Assembly (NCBI GenBank): GCA_002077065.1
Contig: NAJO01000003.1
Location: forward strand, 310,001-374,000
Length of the DNA: 64,000 bases
DNA from: Cryoendolithus antarcticus
Lineage: Eukaryota > Ascomycota > Dothideomycetes > Cladosporiales > Cladosporiaceae
Direction: 5' to 3'
How positions within the stretch are numbered: the stretch's first letter is position 1; every line of letters begins with the position of its first letter. Shown piece by piece: positions 11,228-22,860 of this stretch. The translations under genes and the position numbers were made by a program. The notes under the pieces were generated by a model. The model was given only the letters and a program-made list of their open reading frames with translations, searched no databases and was not told the DNA's origin.

Positions 11228-13077
11228 CTGTCCTGATGTGAAGTGAAGGTGGGTCCAAGAGAGGAGTGAGTAGACGTGCAGAAGGGAGCGCGAGAGGCAT
11301 ATACAATATATACGTGACTCCCACGATATACTGGCGATGCGGCCCGCCTGCCAAAGGATCCATCATTCGAGACGTCTGGAGTAAATCAGGCTGATCTCTG
11401 AGCCAAGCTCTCCTCGACCTCGTGGTAGGCCGTTCGCCCAGGCCCCGGCTACACGAGAGATCTAGCAGGGAGGCATGTCAAGCTCACGTTTTGGGCGTGG
11501 TAGATGAGGCTTGGATCGCCCGCTAGGCTCGAGCAAGTCTAGCGCTGGCGAGGCTTGCGGGGCTCCGCATGCAACGGGTGGTGATGCTGGGAGGATGTTT
11601 CGGGAGGGATTGCGCCAGGCGCATACCAGCACGGCTTATAGACTGGGATCCGGGTAGCAGGATCTTGCATTCGTGCATTCGTGCACACCATCGTTCTAGA
11701 GGTCCAGTATCGTGCGACAGCGAGAGATCCAAATCTCGTTTGCGTGTCAGCTGCGAGTCCACGAGCTCCGACTCGCACGCCCAGCTTTCTCTGGGCACTT
11801 GGCTCTCATTTTACCGTCTTGTCTCTATGGTCCCGCTCGCGGCCGTGCCACCCAAACGCAAATGTGTCTGTAAACACCCGCCTGGGCACATCGTGACCTG
11901 CAATTGCTGAGCCGCATCTCCAGATCAGTCCATTTGGGATTGTGGAGTTGCAGTCTCGATGCATTCCCAGTGTATCGGTATTGTGCCTGATAGGTTCCCG
12001 CAAGCTTGAAGGATGGCCAGGAGCGAGGTCTGCTTGGCGCATCGCGTTGTTGCATGATTCATTGGCCGGTCAGCCCGGCATCTCCGTCTTCTGTACGTGC
12101 TCAGATGGCACAGCACGACGAATCTCCTTGCAAATGAAGGTGTTGGTCGAAGATTGCCTGCCAAGCCGGACTGAGCAAGGATGGTGGCCGTATCGTGTAG
12201 ACGGCCAGTGCGGGGAGGCGGACTGTGAACCTGTGCGAGCACGCGACTTGATGGATCCTGACGTCCTAGACAATGCTAGATACTCGGTCACATGTCGTCG
12301 AAAGGCTTGGACTGGTGAGACGACAGGTCTCGACCGGCTGACGACCGGAGGCTCGGGGCTTGCATCCATGTCCACGATCCTTAAAGCTTGCAAGCATATG
12401 AACCAGCATCGCAATGCATGCCCTTCCTGGTCCTGAAGCACTATATGTTGCAGCTCAAACACCCCAATAGCACCACTGCCAAGCATATGTGAGTCCAGAA
12501 GCGTCCTCAAAGAGGAAGACTCAAGCTCGAATACGAACATTGCCATGCTTTCACATTCGAAGAAGCTGGCAAGGCGGGCAGAACACCGATTTTGCGTATA
12601 CTGCATCTTCGTGGCATTGCTAGCCTGGATGTTCGTACTGCTTGTTCGATCTTCCTGGTCTGGAACAACATCGCATCTTCCACACGTGGCGCTCGGCAAG
12701 GACCCAGGAGCAGTGGCGAGGCGCCGCAATATGCTGTGGTTGAGGCGTAAATGAATGACTCGAACGCTGTGAATCAAGAACTTGTCGGCCGACCGATGCA
12801 TACCTTAGATTATACGTACACTGCGGTGGGAAAGCGCCGTACAGGATATATGTTGACAGCGAGGTTCAGACATTTATGAGCTTGGACCCATACCTTCAGC
12901 CCAAAACATATTGGTTGTCGATGCGGCAAATCATTGGAGCAGACATAGACGTAGGGCTGTTGCTAACTCGCGTGTCATTGATCACTGCATGGAGAATCTA
13001 GTTACTGTTTTTGGAACGAGAAATGCAATGTGCTTGCTACGCTTGGGATGCTCAAGATAGATAGTGAGACAATGCCG
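11228..13077. other. Gene-poor interval with overlapping unassigned open frames
   Basis: This 1.85 kb stretch lies upstream of the sugar transporter and downstream of a convergently ordered coiled-coil gene. Two overlapping frames are open: 12801-12070 on the - strand (243 codons; Cys, Ser and Arg-rich) and 11942-12436 on the + strand (164 codons). Neither shows a domain I recognise, and they overlap, so at most one can be real. A run of short AT-rich steps (atatacaatatatacg near 11299-11314) sits about 75-90 bases upstream of the transporter ATG and may be its TATA region. Confidence 0.35.
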
Positions 13078-14945
13078 TTACTGCGTGCCGTTACCAAGGC
13101 CGCTCTCTCGCAGTATTCGTATAGCGTCGTCGGCACTATACCCGATGAACACGGGTCCCATGAAGACAGAACGTGGTTGCATAGCTGCCGACTGACCGTC
13201 CCGTTCTGGCCCAATGCCAGGCGCAATGAATGCTGGTGCCGTGTTGCCATGTCGTTCACCAGACGAGGCCGTCCTGACAGCTGGCGGTGCCGGGGATAGA
13301 TCTGGTCCTGGCAGAGGCCCACTCGGTAACTTGCTGAAGTCGAACGGACATTTTGCCGCACCCGTCGGTTTGGTGTTCGGCCCTGTATGTACAGCTTTAT
13401 GGTCGATAGTCGCGGCGGTAGCATTGTCAAGCTTCGATGCCGACACACGACGATCGACATCGGGCTGGTTCGCGTGATCATCCTTCTCAAGAAAGCGAGC
13501 TGGTACTGTGAGACCCCAAGGTCTCGAAGGTGACTCTCCGACACGAATGTCGCGTAGTGGTCTTTCGAAGTGAGACTGCCTCTCTTCTCCGCCAGCCTCC
13601 GCGGGGAGGGGTTCGTCCGTGCCGTCGTCTTCGAGTTCCATAGCCTCCACCGGCGCCGAGGACACATGACTGGCCCATCTACGCACTTTATCCGCCTCAT
13701 CGTCGTCCAGAGCAGTGACTTCATCCACGTCAACAGCCTCATCAGGCTCTTGTGGCAGCATCGGTTGGTGTTTGGCACCCAGCCCCTGGATCATCGATAC
13801 GAGATTACCGTACTTGCTGTCGAGTTCTCGGATTTGAGCTTCATTGGTTTGGTAGCGCTTGACACATATCTCGTGACTGCGTGGCAATTGATGCTTGTGC
13901 TTCTCGAAGTATGTGGCCACCTCTTCCGGTGAGTGTTGGTCGAGGAAACGTATCGGGCATACGCCTGCCTCCGCATCACCTGTAGCGATGTCAACGTTGA
14001 CATTGTGTTCTTCGACATCAAGTGTCGGATCCCCACTGTCTCGATGATCCGAGAGCCCGCATATCTCAGCCTCGATTGGATCTGCGATACTACCACGACG
14101 ACTTCCTCTGCGGCTACTGAAGCTCACACGGCCATCGATGCGATTTACAGGTCCTGGCCCAATGCTATCTGCGGGTGACACTGCGCTACCGCCAGACTTA
14201 TACCTGCTCAGGACACTGGCAGCGTGTGACGACAGTGGTCTTCCAGACATACTCGCGAAGGGACAGCCAAGTCTACTGGGAGTGCCTTCAACAGTGAAGT
14301 CTCGCTCCAGTGGCGACTCAGTAATGGAGGGCATCATGCACCTCCCAGAATTTGTCGCCTCCCCAGAAGAGCCAGCCCATATCTGCACGTTTGGCGCTCG
14401 TGAGCTTGGGAAATTCCTCAGCAGATGCCGCGATGCAGAGTTTGCGTCGCGCACTCGCCGTGCAGCCTGCTCTGCCGTTGAGTCACTTTGCAAAGCAATG
14501 AGATCGCCTGCGGACGGATCTGCGCCATTGGCGGTGTGCGGGTCGGAGGCGGACGTAAGACTCAGCGGTGGCGTAGCAAGAGATGCGCTGCCGCAGAGCT
14601 TGGCGAGCTCGTTGTACTGTAGCAAGATTGTCAGCTGATTGGTCTTGCAAGATGAGACAGTCTGTTGACTTTCAGGACACAGCAATCACTATCAGAGTCT
14701 AATTAAAATGCCGTCAACGCTCCTTGGAGCTACGTTCTAGAGCTAAGTTGTTTCATCACGGAAGTGATTGCTGTGCCAGGTGTCGTAATTGGGTTGTGAA
14801 TTGGGATGCATACCTGTGTCCTTGCCGTCTCCAACTGGCGCTCGAGTGCCTGATGCTGGCCTGCAAGCTTCTGGTACTCCTCTTGTAATGTGTCGAAACC
14901 TGTGGTCAGCTGTCCGATGAGGTCCTGTGCCTCTGCGAACTCCAT
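13078..14945 (-). CDS. Conserved uncharacterised coiled-coil protein
   Basis: Two exons: 14945-14814 (44 codons) and 14616-13078, joined across a 197-nt intron (GTATGC donor, CTACAG acceptor), giving 556 residues. The N-terminus is a coiled coil (EFAEAQDLIGQLTTGFDTLQ, continuing into the second exon with YNELAKLCG). A long Ser/Asp/Arg-rich linker follows. The centre holds a compact block that looks conserved: CPIRFLDQHSPEEVATYFEK, then LPRSHEICVKRYQ and KYGNLVSMIQGLG. The C-terminus is Pro/Gly-rich and ends with a second short block, GPVFIGYSADDAIRILRESG. I cannot name the family or propose a function. The gene shares a 506-base divergent region with RER2. The intron is longer than the local norm, so a small missed exon inside it is possible. 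Confidence 0.7.
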
Positions 14946-15451
14946 GGTTTGTATGCCAGGGAGGCGAAAAGATACGTAGGTGAAGGAGAGGTCCGCAACA
15001 CCCAAGCCTACATGGTGCGACGAAGGACTTTACAGCCCCCTAAGATACTGCGGTTACTCGGTCATAAGCACTGTAGGAAAAGCAACCCTCGCAGTGATGG
15101 AGAAGTAGAGGAGGTTGATGTATGAAGAGAATGAAGTCGAAAGTGCACCTGCAGACTCTTATCAGATCATCTCGGCGGCCGGTAAGTGACCGCCTTGGCG
15201 AACCTTCCGTCGCTCGCCGAGCCGTCAACACTTTTGGCCCTTGCGACCTGAGGATAAGCTTGTTGAACAACCTCTTGGGAGACGCGCAAGCTGGCCTTCC
15301 TGTCTCTAGCCGCAGCAGCAATGCACACCTTCAGCCACATAACGGAGTCGCCCTGGAAGTAGGCCTCGCGCATCTCACTGTCCTTACTGTAAAACACACC
15401 CATCACTCCTTCGAACAACCTCAACAATCTCACCCTCACCCACCAACAATC
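14946..15451. promoter_or_regulatory. Shared divergent promoter region (coiled-coil gene and RER2)
   Basis: 506 bases between two divergent start codons. The RER2 frame stays open upstream to 15122, but it has no support as coding sequence and no good start. Just before the RER2 ATG the + strand becomes Cys/Ala-type CT- and CA-rich (caatctcaccctcacccacc), typical of a fungal 5'UTR. I see no clear TATA box. Confidence 0.4.
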
Positions 15452-16588
15452 ATGTCGCATAACTCCTATGGCACGCATCTCCGCCGCTGGGCCCTATCCC
15501 TCCCTCCAGTCGAGACCGCGATATCTTACGCGCGCGATCTCCTAATCCGCTCCTTACAATGCGGTCCCATACCCCAGCACATCGCCTTCGTAATGGACGG
15601 CAACAGGCGGTATGCCCGGACTCACTCCCTTGAAACGATAGAAGGTCACAACCTCGGCTTCGAATCTCTGGCCAGGATTCTCGAAGTATGCTATAAAAGT
15701 GGCGTTAAGGTTGTCACCATCTACGCGTTCAGCATCGAGAACTTCAAGCGCAGCAAGTGGGAGGTGGATGCGCTCATGGACATGGCGAAGACCAAGCTGG
15801 TCGCTATGTCTGGGCATGGAGAGTTGCTGGAGCGGTATGGAGCGAGAGTGAGGATCCTGGGAGATCGGAGCTTGGTCAGGGACGATGTGCTGAGGCAGAT
15901 TGATCGAGCGGTGGAGATGACGAAGGGAAATGTGAAGGCAGTGTTGAACGTGTGCTTTCCTTATACGAGCCGGGAGGAGATTACCCAGAGTGTAAGGGAG
16001 ACGGTGAGGCAGTATAGTGAGCCGTTGCGGCCTGAAGAGCGGCCGAGGGAAAAGAAGAAGATGTTCTGCGAAAGTCATATTCGGCAGAATATCCAGTCAA
16101 GACGGCTGGAGAGTGTGCTGGAGGAGGACAATCGACCCAGACGAGACTTGACGCAATCGCATCGAGAGGACGACATTGTTGTCTCCGACGGGGACTCGGC
16201 GAGCACGAACTCGGATCTGGACAATTCCACACTACTAGGCGAAGCACCATCGAGTCGCACATCACACTCGACTTCGCCGATACTGAAACCTGCGCCTACG
16301 AACCACTTACCAGATCCAGAGTTGATCACGGCAGAAACACTTACGCAAAATATGTACACCGCGGACGCACCCCCACTTGACCTACTAATACGAACTTCTG
16401 GCGTATGTCGCTTGAGCGACTTCATGCTATGGCAGTGTCACGAGACGACTGAGCTGAGATTCTTGGATGTACTGTGGCCTGAATTTGACCTGTGGCACTT
16501 TGTCCCGGTGTTGCTGGACTGGCAGCGGAAGCAGCGCAAGGATGGCGACGACGCGGCTCGAGCGGCTGGGCGCTTCAAGGCACAGTGA
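15452..16588 (+). CDS. RER2: cis-prenyltransferase, dehydrodolichyl diphosphate synthase subunit
   Basis: Single exon, 378 residues from the ATG at 15452, chosen because it precedes the family's hydrophobic N-terminus. Motif I is HIAFVMDGNRRYAR (residues 43-56), containing the catalytic Asp and the diphosphate-binding Asn-Arg. Next come GHNLGFESL and VVTIYAFSIENFKR. Near residue 308 is LLIRTSGVCRLSDFMLWQ, the RTSG element that binds isopentenyl diphosphate, followed by a C-terminal block ending in LWPEFDLWHFVPVLLDWQR. The enzyme makes the long polyprenyl chain of dolichol for N-glycosylation at the ER. It is about 90 residues longer than the usual 280-290. The excess is one acidic/Ser-rich insert at about residues 190-300, between LNVCFPYTSREEI and the RTSG block. 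The partner subunit (Nus1) is not in this window. Confidence 0.95.
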   Translation: MSHNSYGTHLRRWALSLPPVETAISYARDLLIRSLQCGPIPQHIAFVMDGNRRYARTHSLETIEGHNLGFESLARILEVCYKSGVKVVTIYAFSIENFKRSKWEVDALMDMAKTKLVAMSGHGELLERYGARVRILGDRSLVRDDVLRQIDRAVEMTKGNVKAVLNVCFPYTSREEITQSVRETVRQYSEPLRPEERPREKKKMFCESHIRQNIQSRRLESVLEEDNRPRRDLTQSHREDDIVVSDGDSASTNSDLDNSTLLGEAPSSRTSHSTSPILKPAPTNHLPDPELITAETLTQNMYTADAPPLDLLIRTSGVCRLSDFMLWQCHETTELRFLDVLWPEFDLWHFVPVLLDWQRKQRKDGDDAARAAGRFKAQ

Positions 16589-16791
16589 TGCGAAGAGCAT
16601 TCACCGACGACGAACCTCATCTGATACCTCTCGATGTACATACATAGACCTGAGCGTTTTATCTGAGCATTACGTGCATCTTCCTGTATGATGGCTGACT
16701 AAGCAACTTTTACATGACTCAGAACTTCCTCCATCACAATAGCCGTTGCGCGATGTCCAGTCGCTCGATACACGCCTCATATCTACCCACA

Positions 16792-17898
16792 ATGCCTCCT
16801 TTCAACCCTTTCAGCGCTCTGCGCACGCTTCCAATCCGCGCTCGCCCATCTTTCCCGGTGCGACAACATCTTCAACGCCAGCCACTGCAGCGCTCCTTCG
16901 CCGACCAAGTCGCAACCAACAACCCCAATGCCCTACCCAAAGCCGCCTCCCAAACCGGTGGAGCGCCAAACGAGAACCAAGAAGACCATGTAAGCGAAGA
17001 AGCCGCCAAAATGGCCAAAGCCACTGGTGGTTCGGGGCCGGATTTAGACGTTGGAACGCCAGTGCAGGAGATTCTAGCAGAGGAGAAAGACACTCTCAAG
17101 ACTGCGCCGCAGGTTATGAAGGATACGATTAAAGATCCACAGACGAAGGAGAATGCTAAGCCAAGTTCGGGGACGAGGCAATTCTCGACGATGGCGAGGA
17201 GGATGCAAGGGGAGATGGGGATGGGGTCTGAGGCGGCGGGGTTGGATGGGTCGATGATACCGAGTACTGAGCAGAGAGCGGTGTTTGCTGAGGAGCAGTT
17301 TAACACTGCGATCACGCCTACAGTGCTACAGAATCTGCCGCTGCCTGCGCTGCCGATCCCGGCACGGTCACAGCAGGAGCATCGGTATGATCCAGTGGTG
17401 GAGCAGGTCACGAATCTGCTGATGGTAGATGGGAAGAAGGCTGCAGCACAGAGGAATATGGCACATATCCTGAGTGTGCTTCGGACGGCTCCGGCGCCTA
17501 CGTACAACCCGGTGAGGAATCTGCTTCCAGGCGCACCGCCGGCTTCGCATCTCCCGCTCAATCCAGTGCTCTACCTCACGCTCGCCATCGACTCTATCGC
17601 TCCTCTGTTGCGCATTCGATCACAGAGAGGAGCAGCAGGCGGTGGCGTGGCGTTGCAGATTCCTGTGCCTCTTGGACTGCGGCAACGACGGAGGCAGGCA
17701 ATGATGTGGATTCTGGATGCCGTGGAGAAGAAGAAGTCGAGGAGCAGCGGGAGGAACACTTTCGCGCAGAGAGTGGCGGAGGAGCTGATTGGAGTTGTAG
17801 AGGGGAAGAGTGGGGTGTGGGTCAAGAGGGACGCGGTGCATAAGCTTGCTACGACTGCGAGGAGTAATCTGAACTTCGGGTCCAAGGGAAGGCGGTGA
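16792..17898 (+). CDS. Mitochondrial small-subunit ribosomal protein uS7m
   Basis: Single exon. From the ATG at 16792 the product has 368 residues and begins with a mitochondrial presequence (MPPFNPFSALRTLPIRARPS). The frame is open further upstream with earlier ATGs (16714, 16753), which I judge to be leader. Residues about 30-180 are low-complexity and probably disordered. The C-terminal 190 residues match bacterial S7: RYDPVVEQVTNLLMVDGKKA, then a helical region, VALQIPVPLGLRQRRRQAM, and SSGRNTFAQRVAEEL followed by a basic tail. uS7 binds the 3' major domain of the small-subunit rRNA at the head of the mitoribosome, near the E site. The long N-terminal extension is typical of fungal mitoribosomal proteins. 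Confidence 0.9.
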   Translation: MPPFNPFSALRTLPIRARPSFPVRQHLQRQPLQRSFADQVATNNPNALPKAASQTGGAPNENQEDHVSEEAAKMAKATGGSGPDLDVGTPVQEILAEEKDTLKTAPQVMKDTIKDPQTKENAKPSSGTRQFSTMARRMQGEMGMGSEAAGLDGSMIPSTEQRAVFAEEQFNTAITPTVLQNLPLPALPIPARSQQEHRYDPVVEQVTNLLMVDGKKAAAQRNMAHILSVLRTAPAPTYNPVRNLLPGAPPASHLPLNPVLYLTLAIDSIAPLLRIRSQRGAAGGGVALQIPVPLGLRQRRRQAMMWILDAVEKKKSRSSGRNTFAQRVAEELIGVVEGKSGVWVKRDAVHKLATTARSNLNFGSKGRR

Positions 17899-18650
17899 TG
17901 ATGCAGCTAGATAGGGCGGTGGAGGTCTGACAGTCCTCGTTCGCGTACGATAGGCGAGGCATTGGACGAGGGAAGAGGCAATCGAGTTGCCTTTATGCAG
18001 GAACGTGGGAGGAAAGTTCGTGGCCGCCAGCCGTAGTGCGAGGCAGAGCGTGTACCTGCAGATGTGGCACTCAATGCTGGCATGTATATACTCGAGAAGG
18101 CCAGGGCAATGCCAATGCTATCGATGTCGCCTCATGTATGTCCATTTGCATGTTAATGCACGCCACCTGAGTAGTCAGAATAGCAGGGCGGCGCTCGGCT
18201 CACGCTTACCGCCGCTACTGCTCCACACCTGCATGCATGCACCGTGGGCGTACTTGCGTATTGCATGAACCTCTTGCTTGGTTAGTCCACGCTTTCCTTG
18301 TACGCATACTTGACCTTCTTGATGTCCATGTACTGTTGATGCACTACATGCCTCGCATTTCCTGGTGCAGTGCTGCCACGAGCTGACACACGCCTTGGAG
18401 AGGTAGGAGGTCGTGTCACGAGGGAGGATCAGTGCCTGCAACGAAAGGAAGAGAAGACACTGACACTGGTACGGACTGACGACACTGCCACGATTTCGCA
18501 CTGGAAGAATTACCTGACTTACGCGGCGAGAGCAGAACAACAACAGCAACAAGGTTGTGAAGAACACGTCCTGGGAACACGCCACCACAGACGCGTGCAA
18601 GTCGCCCACTTCACTCGCGTACAACCCAATCCACCTTCGCTCCCACCTCA
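17899..18650. other. Intergenic region upstream of CDC4
   Basis: About 750 bases between two tandem genes. Contains the uS7m 3' region and the CDC4 leader, which becomes CA/CT-rich from about 18575. A short CAA/CAG run near 18538-18550 (gaacaacaacagcaacaag) may be a length-variable microsatellite. No gene seen. Confidence 0.35.
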
Positions 18651-21600
18651 ATGGAGCAACCCAGGACATTCGGTCTTGGCCTCCACACCCGTTCACCCGC
18701 CCCAATCGACCCAGAGGCGATACTATCAACCGCACCCGCCTCTCCCACCGAAGAGATGCCACCCACCAAATACCCACACTCACACACAGAGGAGGCAGTC
18801 ACCACGATGATCTCACGTGCCATGCCTCCCCCGAACTCTACCATTGCCTCACTGGCATTTGGGCCGGCTACCCAGCAGACCGTTGTCACTACTACGACGA
18901 CGACTACGGTGTCGTTGCCACCTCTCATTATGAATCCGCCTAAGGATTTGTTCGAGCGGGATCCGAAGCAATATCCATTGGCCTTCACGCCCACGCCACG
19001 AAATGTCAAGCGCTTCTGCTTCGAAGTCAATGGCCGTCCTACCACCTTCCACGAATCTGAGGATGCCGAGGAAACTATGAGGAAGCATCGCGAGCTGCAG
19101 GCCAAGATGCAGAGGCACGATGGGATCATGAGGCAGGAGCTCAGTCAGGCACCGCATTACAGGACTCCTGGACGGAGCTTCGAAGAGGCTCGCACGCACA
19201 AGAGCTTGAACAGCTTGCGTCCGATGGGCAATGTGAAGCAAAGTGCCACACCGCCTTCGCTCGCAGAAGCAGCTGAATTGGCAAGTCTGCAGCGTAAGGC
19301 CAAGAAGCCAAGGTCGTCGTTGCAGAGGAGCTGGTCTGAGGCGCAGGAGGTGCTAAGCTTGAATCAGAGGGTGGCTTCTGGAGGCATTCCATTGCCGGTT
19401 GAACAACCTCCTGTTACGCCTGATACCGATGTTGGAGCTCTTGAGATGGCACCACCGAAGACTGCGTCTAGCAGAGGTAGTGGAAAGAGGAGGAAAGGCA
19501 TTCCTCAGTCGAAGCTGCGAGAGGTGCGTGGAGAGGATGACGAAGATGAGGAGGATGAGATTGGTATGGAGGAAGAGCAAGAAGATGCCAAGCTCGGAGC
19601 CTCACTGTATGGTAGGAAGAGCAAAGGAAAGCGCACGTTCTCCGAGAGCACACTTGCTGGTGCAGTCGCCACACCACCTATTGGCGACGCCGACATGGAA
19701 GACGAGGTCACAGTTCACGAGGACGCAGTCTTTCGTAGGCCGAATTTGCCTGCGATCCTCACGAGCTCGCAGCTGGACGCCAGTCTGCCCAGTCCGAGCC
19801 TCTCGCCGATCACAGCTGCTGCCAACGCGGCATCCCGTCAGAACGCGTTCGAAAACTCTTTTGCTAGGCACATCGAGGCTGGAGCGAGCGCGGCCACTGC
19901 TATGGATATCGATGATGGGAGCAAGACGTCGAATGCCTCGTCGTTCGACACACTGCCGACGAGCCTCACATCGCAGCCTCGTTCTGCCTCTCCCGCTCCG
20001 CTCACGGTCATGGACATACCTACGATGGTCGATGCCTTCGACAGCATGCCAGAAGCATTGCAGACATATGTCATGTATCAGCTGCTCCGTCGCTCGACCA
20101 AGCCGACTTTGCAGATGATCGCCAGTGTCGTTAATCCCGCGCTGAAGTGCGATCCGTTCAACATCTTGCCTGCTGAGCTGGGCTTGAACATTGCTCGCTA
20201 TCTGGATGCGAAGAGTATGTGTCGTGCTGCACAGGTTTCCAAGCGTTGGCGTCGCCTCATCAACACTGACGAGCGTGCATGGAAGAATCTACTTGAGCGC
20301 GATGAGTATGATCTGCCGGAGGGAGAGCTCGAGCAAGCTGTCAGGCAAGGCTGGGGCTGGCAGCAACCTGGAGAGGACGGCTATGAGCAAGACTTGTCGC
20401 CAGTGCACGAGAGCTACAACTGGAGCGATGAGGAAGAGGCCTCGGCTTCCAATCTCATGAGAGCGGCGAAGCGGAAGTCACTGTCGAAGTTCTCTGGGTC
20501 GAAGAAGTCCCGTCCCCGCGTCAGCAAGATCGCCAAGCTGGTGAAGGAAGTGCCACTGTGGAAGAAGATCATGTCCGGTGCCAAGGGTCCGACTGGGCAC
20601 GCTAACGCTGCGATACATGCTGTGCCTGATGCGCAGGTTGGGCTTGACTCACTTCGCGGCATGCACCTCTACAAGTCGCTGTATCAGCGTCACCACTTCA
20701 TCCGCAAGGCGTGGATGTCTGAGGAGAGCAAGCCGCAGCACTTGGCGTTTCGCGCGCACCACCGCCATGTGGTGACTTGTCTGTTGTTTGATAGCGACAA
20801 GATTCTGACTGGTAGCGACGATACGAAGATCAACGTTTACGATACCAAGACTGGCGCCCTCCGTACGCGCCTCGAAGGCCATGAAGGCGGTGTCTGGGCT
20901 CTGCAATATGATGGCGACACGCTCGTCTCCGGCTCAACAGATCGCAGCGTCCGTGTCTGGGACATCAAGTCCGGCAAGCTGCTGCAAGTCTTCCAAGGGC
21001 ACACCTCTACAGTCCGCTGCCTCGTCATCCTCAAGCCAGTGCAAATCGGCACTGAAGACGACAGCACGCCCATCATGATGCCCAAAGAACCCCTCATCAT
21101 CACTGGCTCCCGCGACTCCACCCTCCGCGTTTGGAAGCTCCCCCTCCCCACCGACCGTGGCATCTTCCAGGCCGGTCCGCCCGTAGACGACACAGATAAC
21201 CCCTACTTCCTGCGCACGCTTAGCGGGCACCATAGCAGTGTGCGTGCTATTGCTGCGCACGGCGACACCCTGGTCTCGGGCTCCTACGACTGCACTGTCC
21301 GCGTGTGGAAGATCAGTACGGGCGACCTCTTGCATAGATTGCAAGGGCACACGCAGAAGGTCTACTCTGTTGTGCTGGATCATGACCGCAACCGCTGTAT
21401 CTCCGGCTCGATGGATAATCTCGTCAAAGTCTGGGATCTCGGCACTGGGTCTTGTCTCTTCAACCTCGAGGGCCACACCTCGCTTGTCGGGCTGCTGGAT
21501 CTTAGTCACGATCGCTTAGTCTCTGCGGCTGCAGATTCTACCCTACGCATCTGGGACCCGGAGAATGGCAATTGCAAGGCTACACTGAGTGCGCATACGG

Positions 21601-21997
21601 GTGCTATCACTTGTTTCCAGCACGACGGCGTGAAAGTCATCTCAGGCAGTGACCGCACGCTGAAGATGTGGAACGTCAAGACCGGCGAATGCGTCCGCGA
21701 CTTACTCACCGAACTCTCCGGTGTCTGGCAAGTGCGCTTCGACGAGCGGCGCTGCGTGGCCGCCGTGCAGCGCAACAATCTGACTTATATCGAGGTACAT
21801 CATACCACACCTCTCCCTAGATCCATACATCTGACTGACTTCTCCTCCAGGTCCTTGATTTTGGCGCCTCGCGCGACGGCGTGCCGGCTCATCAGTGCGG
21901 CCGCCGCATGGTTGTCAATGGCTACGGCAAGGAGATTGAGGATCCGGATGCTGTGCCTGGTGTTGCGCCGGTCGAGGCGGAGACAGAGGCGGCATAG
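18651..21997 (+). CDS. CDC4: F-box/WD40 SCF substrate receptor Cdc4
   Basis: Two exons, 18651-21794 and 21851-21997, separated by a 56-nt intron (GTACAT donor, CTCCAG acceptor), give 1,096 residues. The long N-terminus is disordered, with an acidic run (DDEDEEDEIGMEEEQEDAK). An F-box is at about residues 500-545 (FNILPAELGLNIARYLDAKS, then AAQVSKRWRRLINTDERAW). Seven or eight WD40 repeats follow from about residue 700, with GH...WD spacing such as LEGHEGGVWAL, VSGSTDRSVRVWD, LQGHTQKVYSV and LSAHTGAITCF. The last exon completes the propeller with VLDFGASRDG. Cdc4 bridges Skp1 to phosphodegron-bearing substrates (cell-cycle inhibitors, transcription factors) for ubiquitination in the nucleus. 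Arg residues on the propeller top would bind the phosphodegron. Splicing of the short last exon is needed for the correct C-terminus. Confidence 0.93.
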
Positions 21998-22860
21998 GAG
22001 CGCGAGGTCGACTAGTTTATGATACGGCATGAGATGTGTCTTTGTGATAGCTGCAGCGGTCAGCTATGGGCCATGGCTATGGAGAACATCGAGCGGACTT
22101 TTGCGGTTATTGGGCGTCTTGCGACTTTCGAGGATGGACTTTCGTCTCCTCATACACAAGGAGTTTGGTCGGTTTGCTTTTGGCGGGGCGCTCCATGGGG
22201 TGTTTTACTTGCTCTTGTACGGCGGCATAACGATACCAAAGCACGGCTATTACCTCTTTTGTTGGCATGGCTGGCAGCGAGTGGCTTCTGCAGGGTGCTA
22301 TGGACGGGTATGAATTATGTCGAGCATGGGCTCGGTAGCTATGATCAAGTCTTGCTTCTCAATGATGTGCAACTCCTCGCTGTACTGCTGTGGGCATGTG
22401 TATATTTGCATACGAAATGCGAAATATCCGAGGAGAAGCGCCGATTCGACCCGTCTTCCTCAAGTCAATTTGTGAGAAGGCATCTCCGAGGTGTTATTCT
22501 CATTACTTCGACTGTTGTGGCCGAAACTATATGGGGATAGGAAAGGTGAGAATCTGATGGAGAGACATGATACGAACTACGACACGTCCAAGTATACTAT
22601 GGTGTGGAAATTTGCACAAGGCATCTGATTGACGATGCGAGCGTTACAGACAAGCGTACAATAGCATAAGGCACTTGGAAACGGAGAAGGCTCATTGATC
22701 TCATGTTCCTTAGAGCCGACAGTCGCCGGCTCACTCGGCTCTGCTCACTGGCAGGCACATGCTTTATGTATGCCCTTACTCGAGGGTTTTTCAGTAGCCT
22801 TCACTTACCCCGGCTCCACTGTCCAAAAGTCATCAGTCCTGAATCCTCACTCCTCAGCCC
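21998..22860. other. Convergent intergenic region
   Basis: About 860 bases between the convergent stop codons of CDC4 and the leucine-rich-repeat gene. A 173-codon frame (22019-22540, +) has no ATG-proximal promoter-like sequence and no recognisable domain, and it lies where the CDC4 3'UTR should be. I see nothing else. Confidence 0.4.

Noticed and set aside
12070..12801. 243-codon - strand frame, considered as a possible transcription factor because of its CGRC step
   Set aside because: The cysteine spacing does not fit a Zn2Cys6 cluster or other zinc finger, and an overlapping + frame of similar quality exists.
22019..22540. 173-codon + strand frame after CDC4
   Set aside because: No known domain, Trp/Cys-rich chance-like composition, and it lies where the CDC4 3'UTR must be, only 22 bases after the stop.
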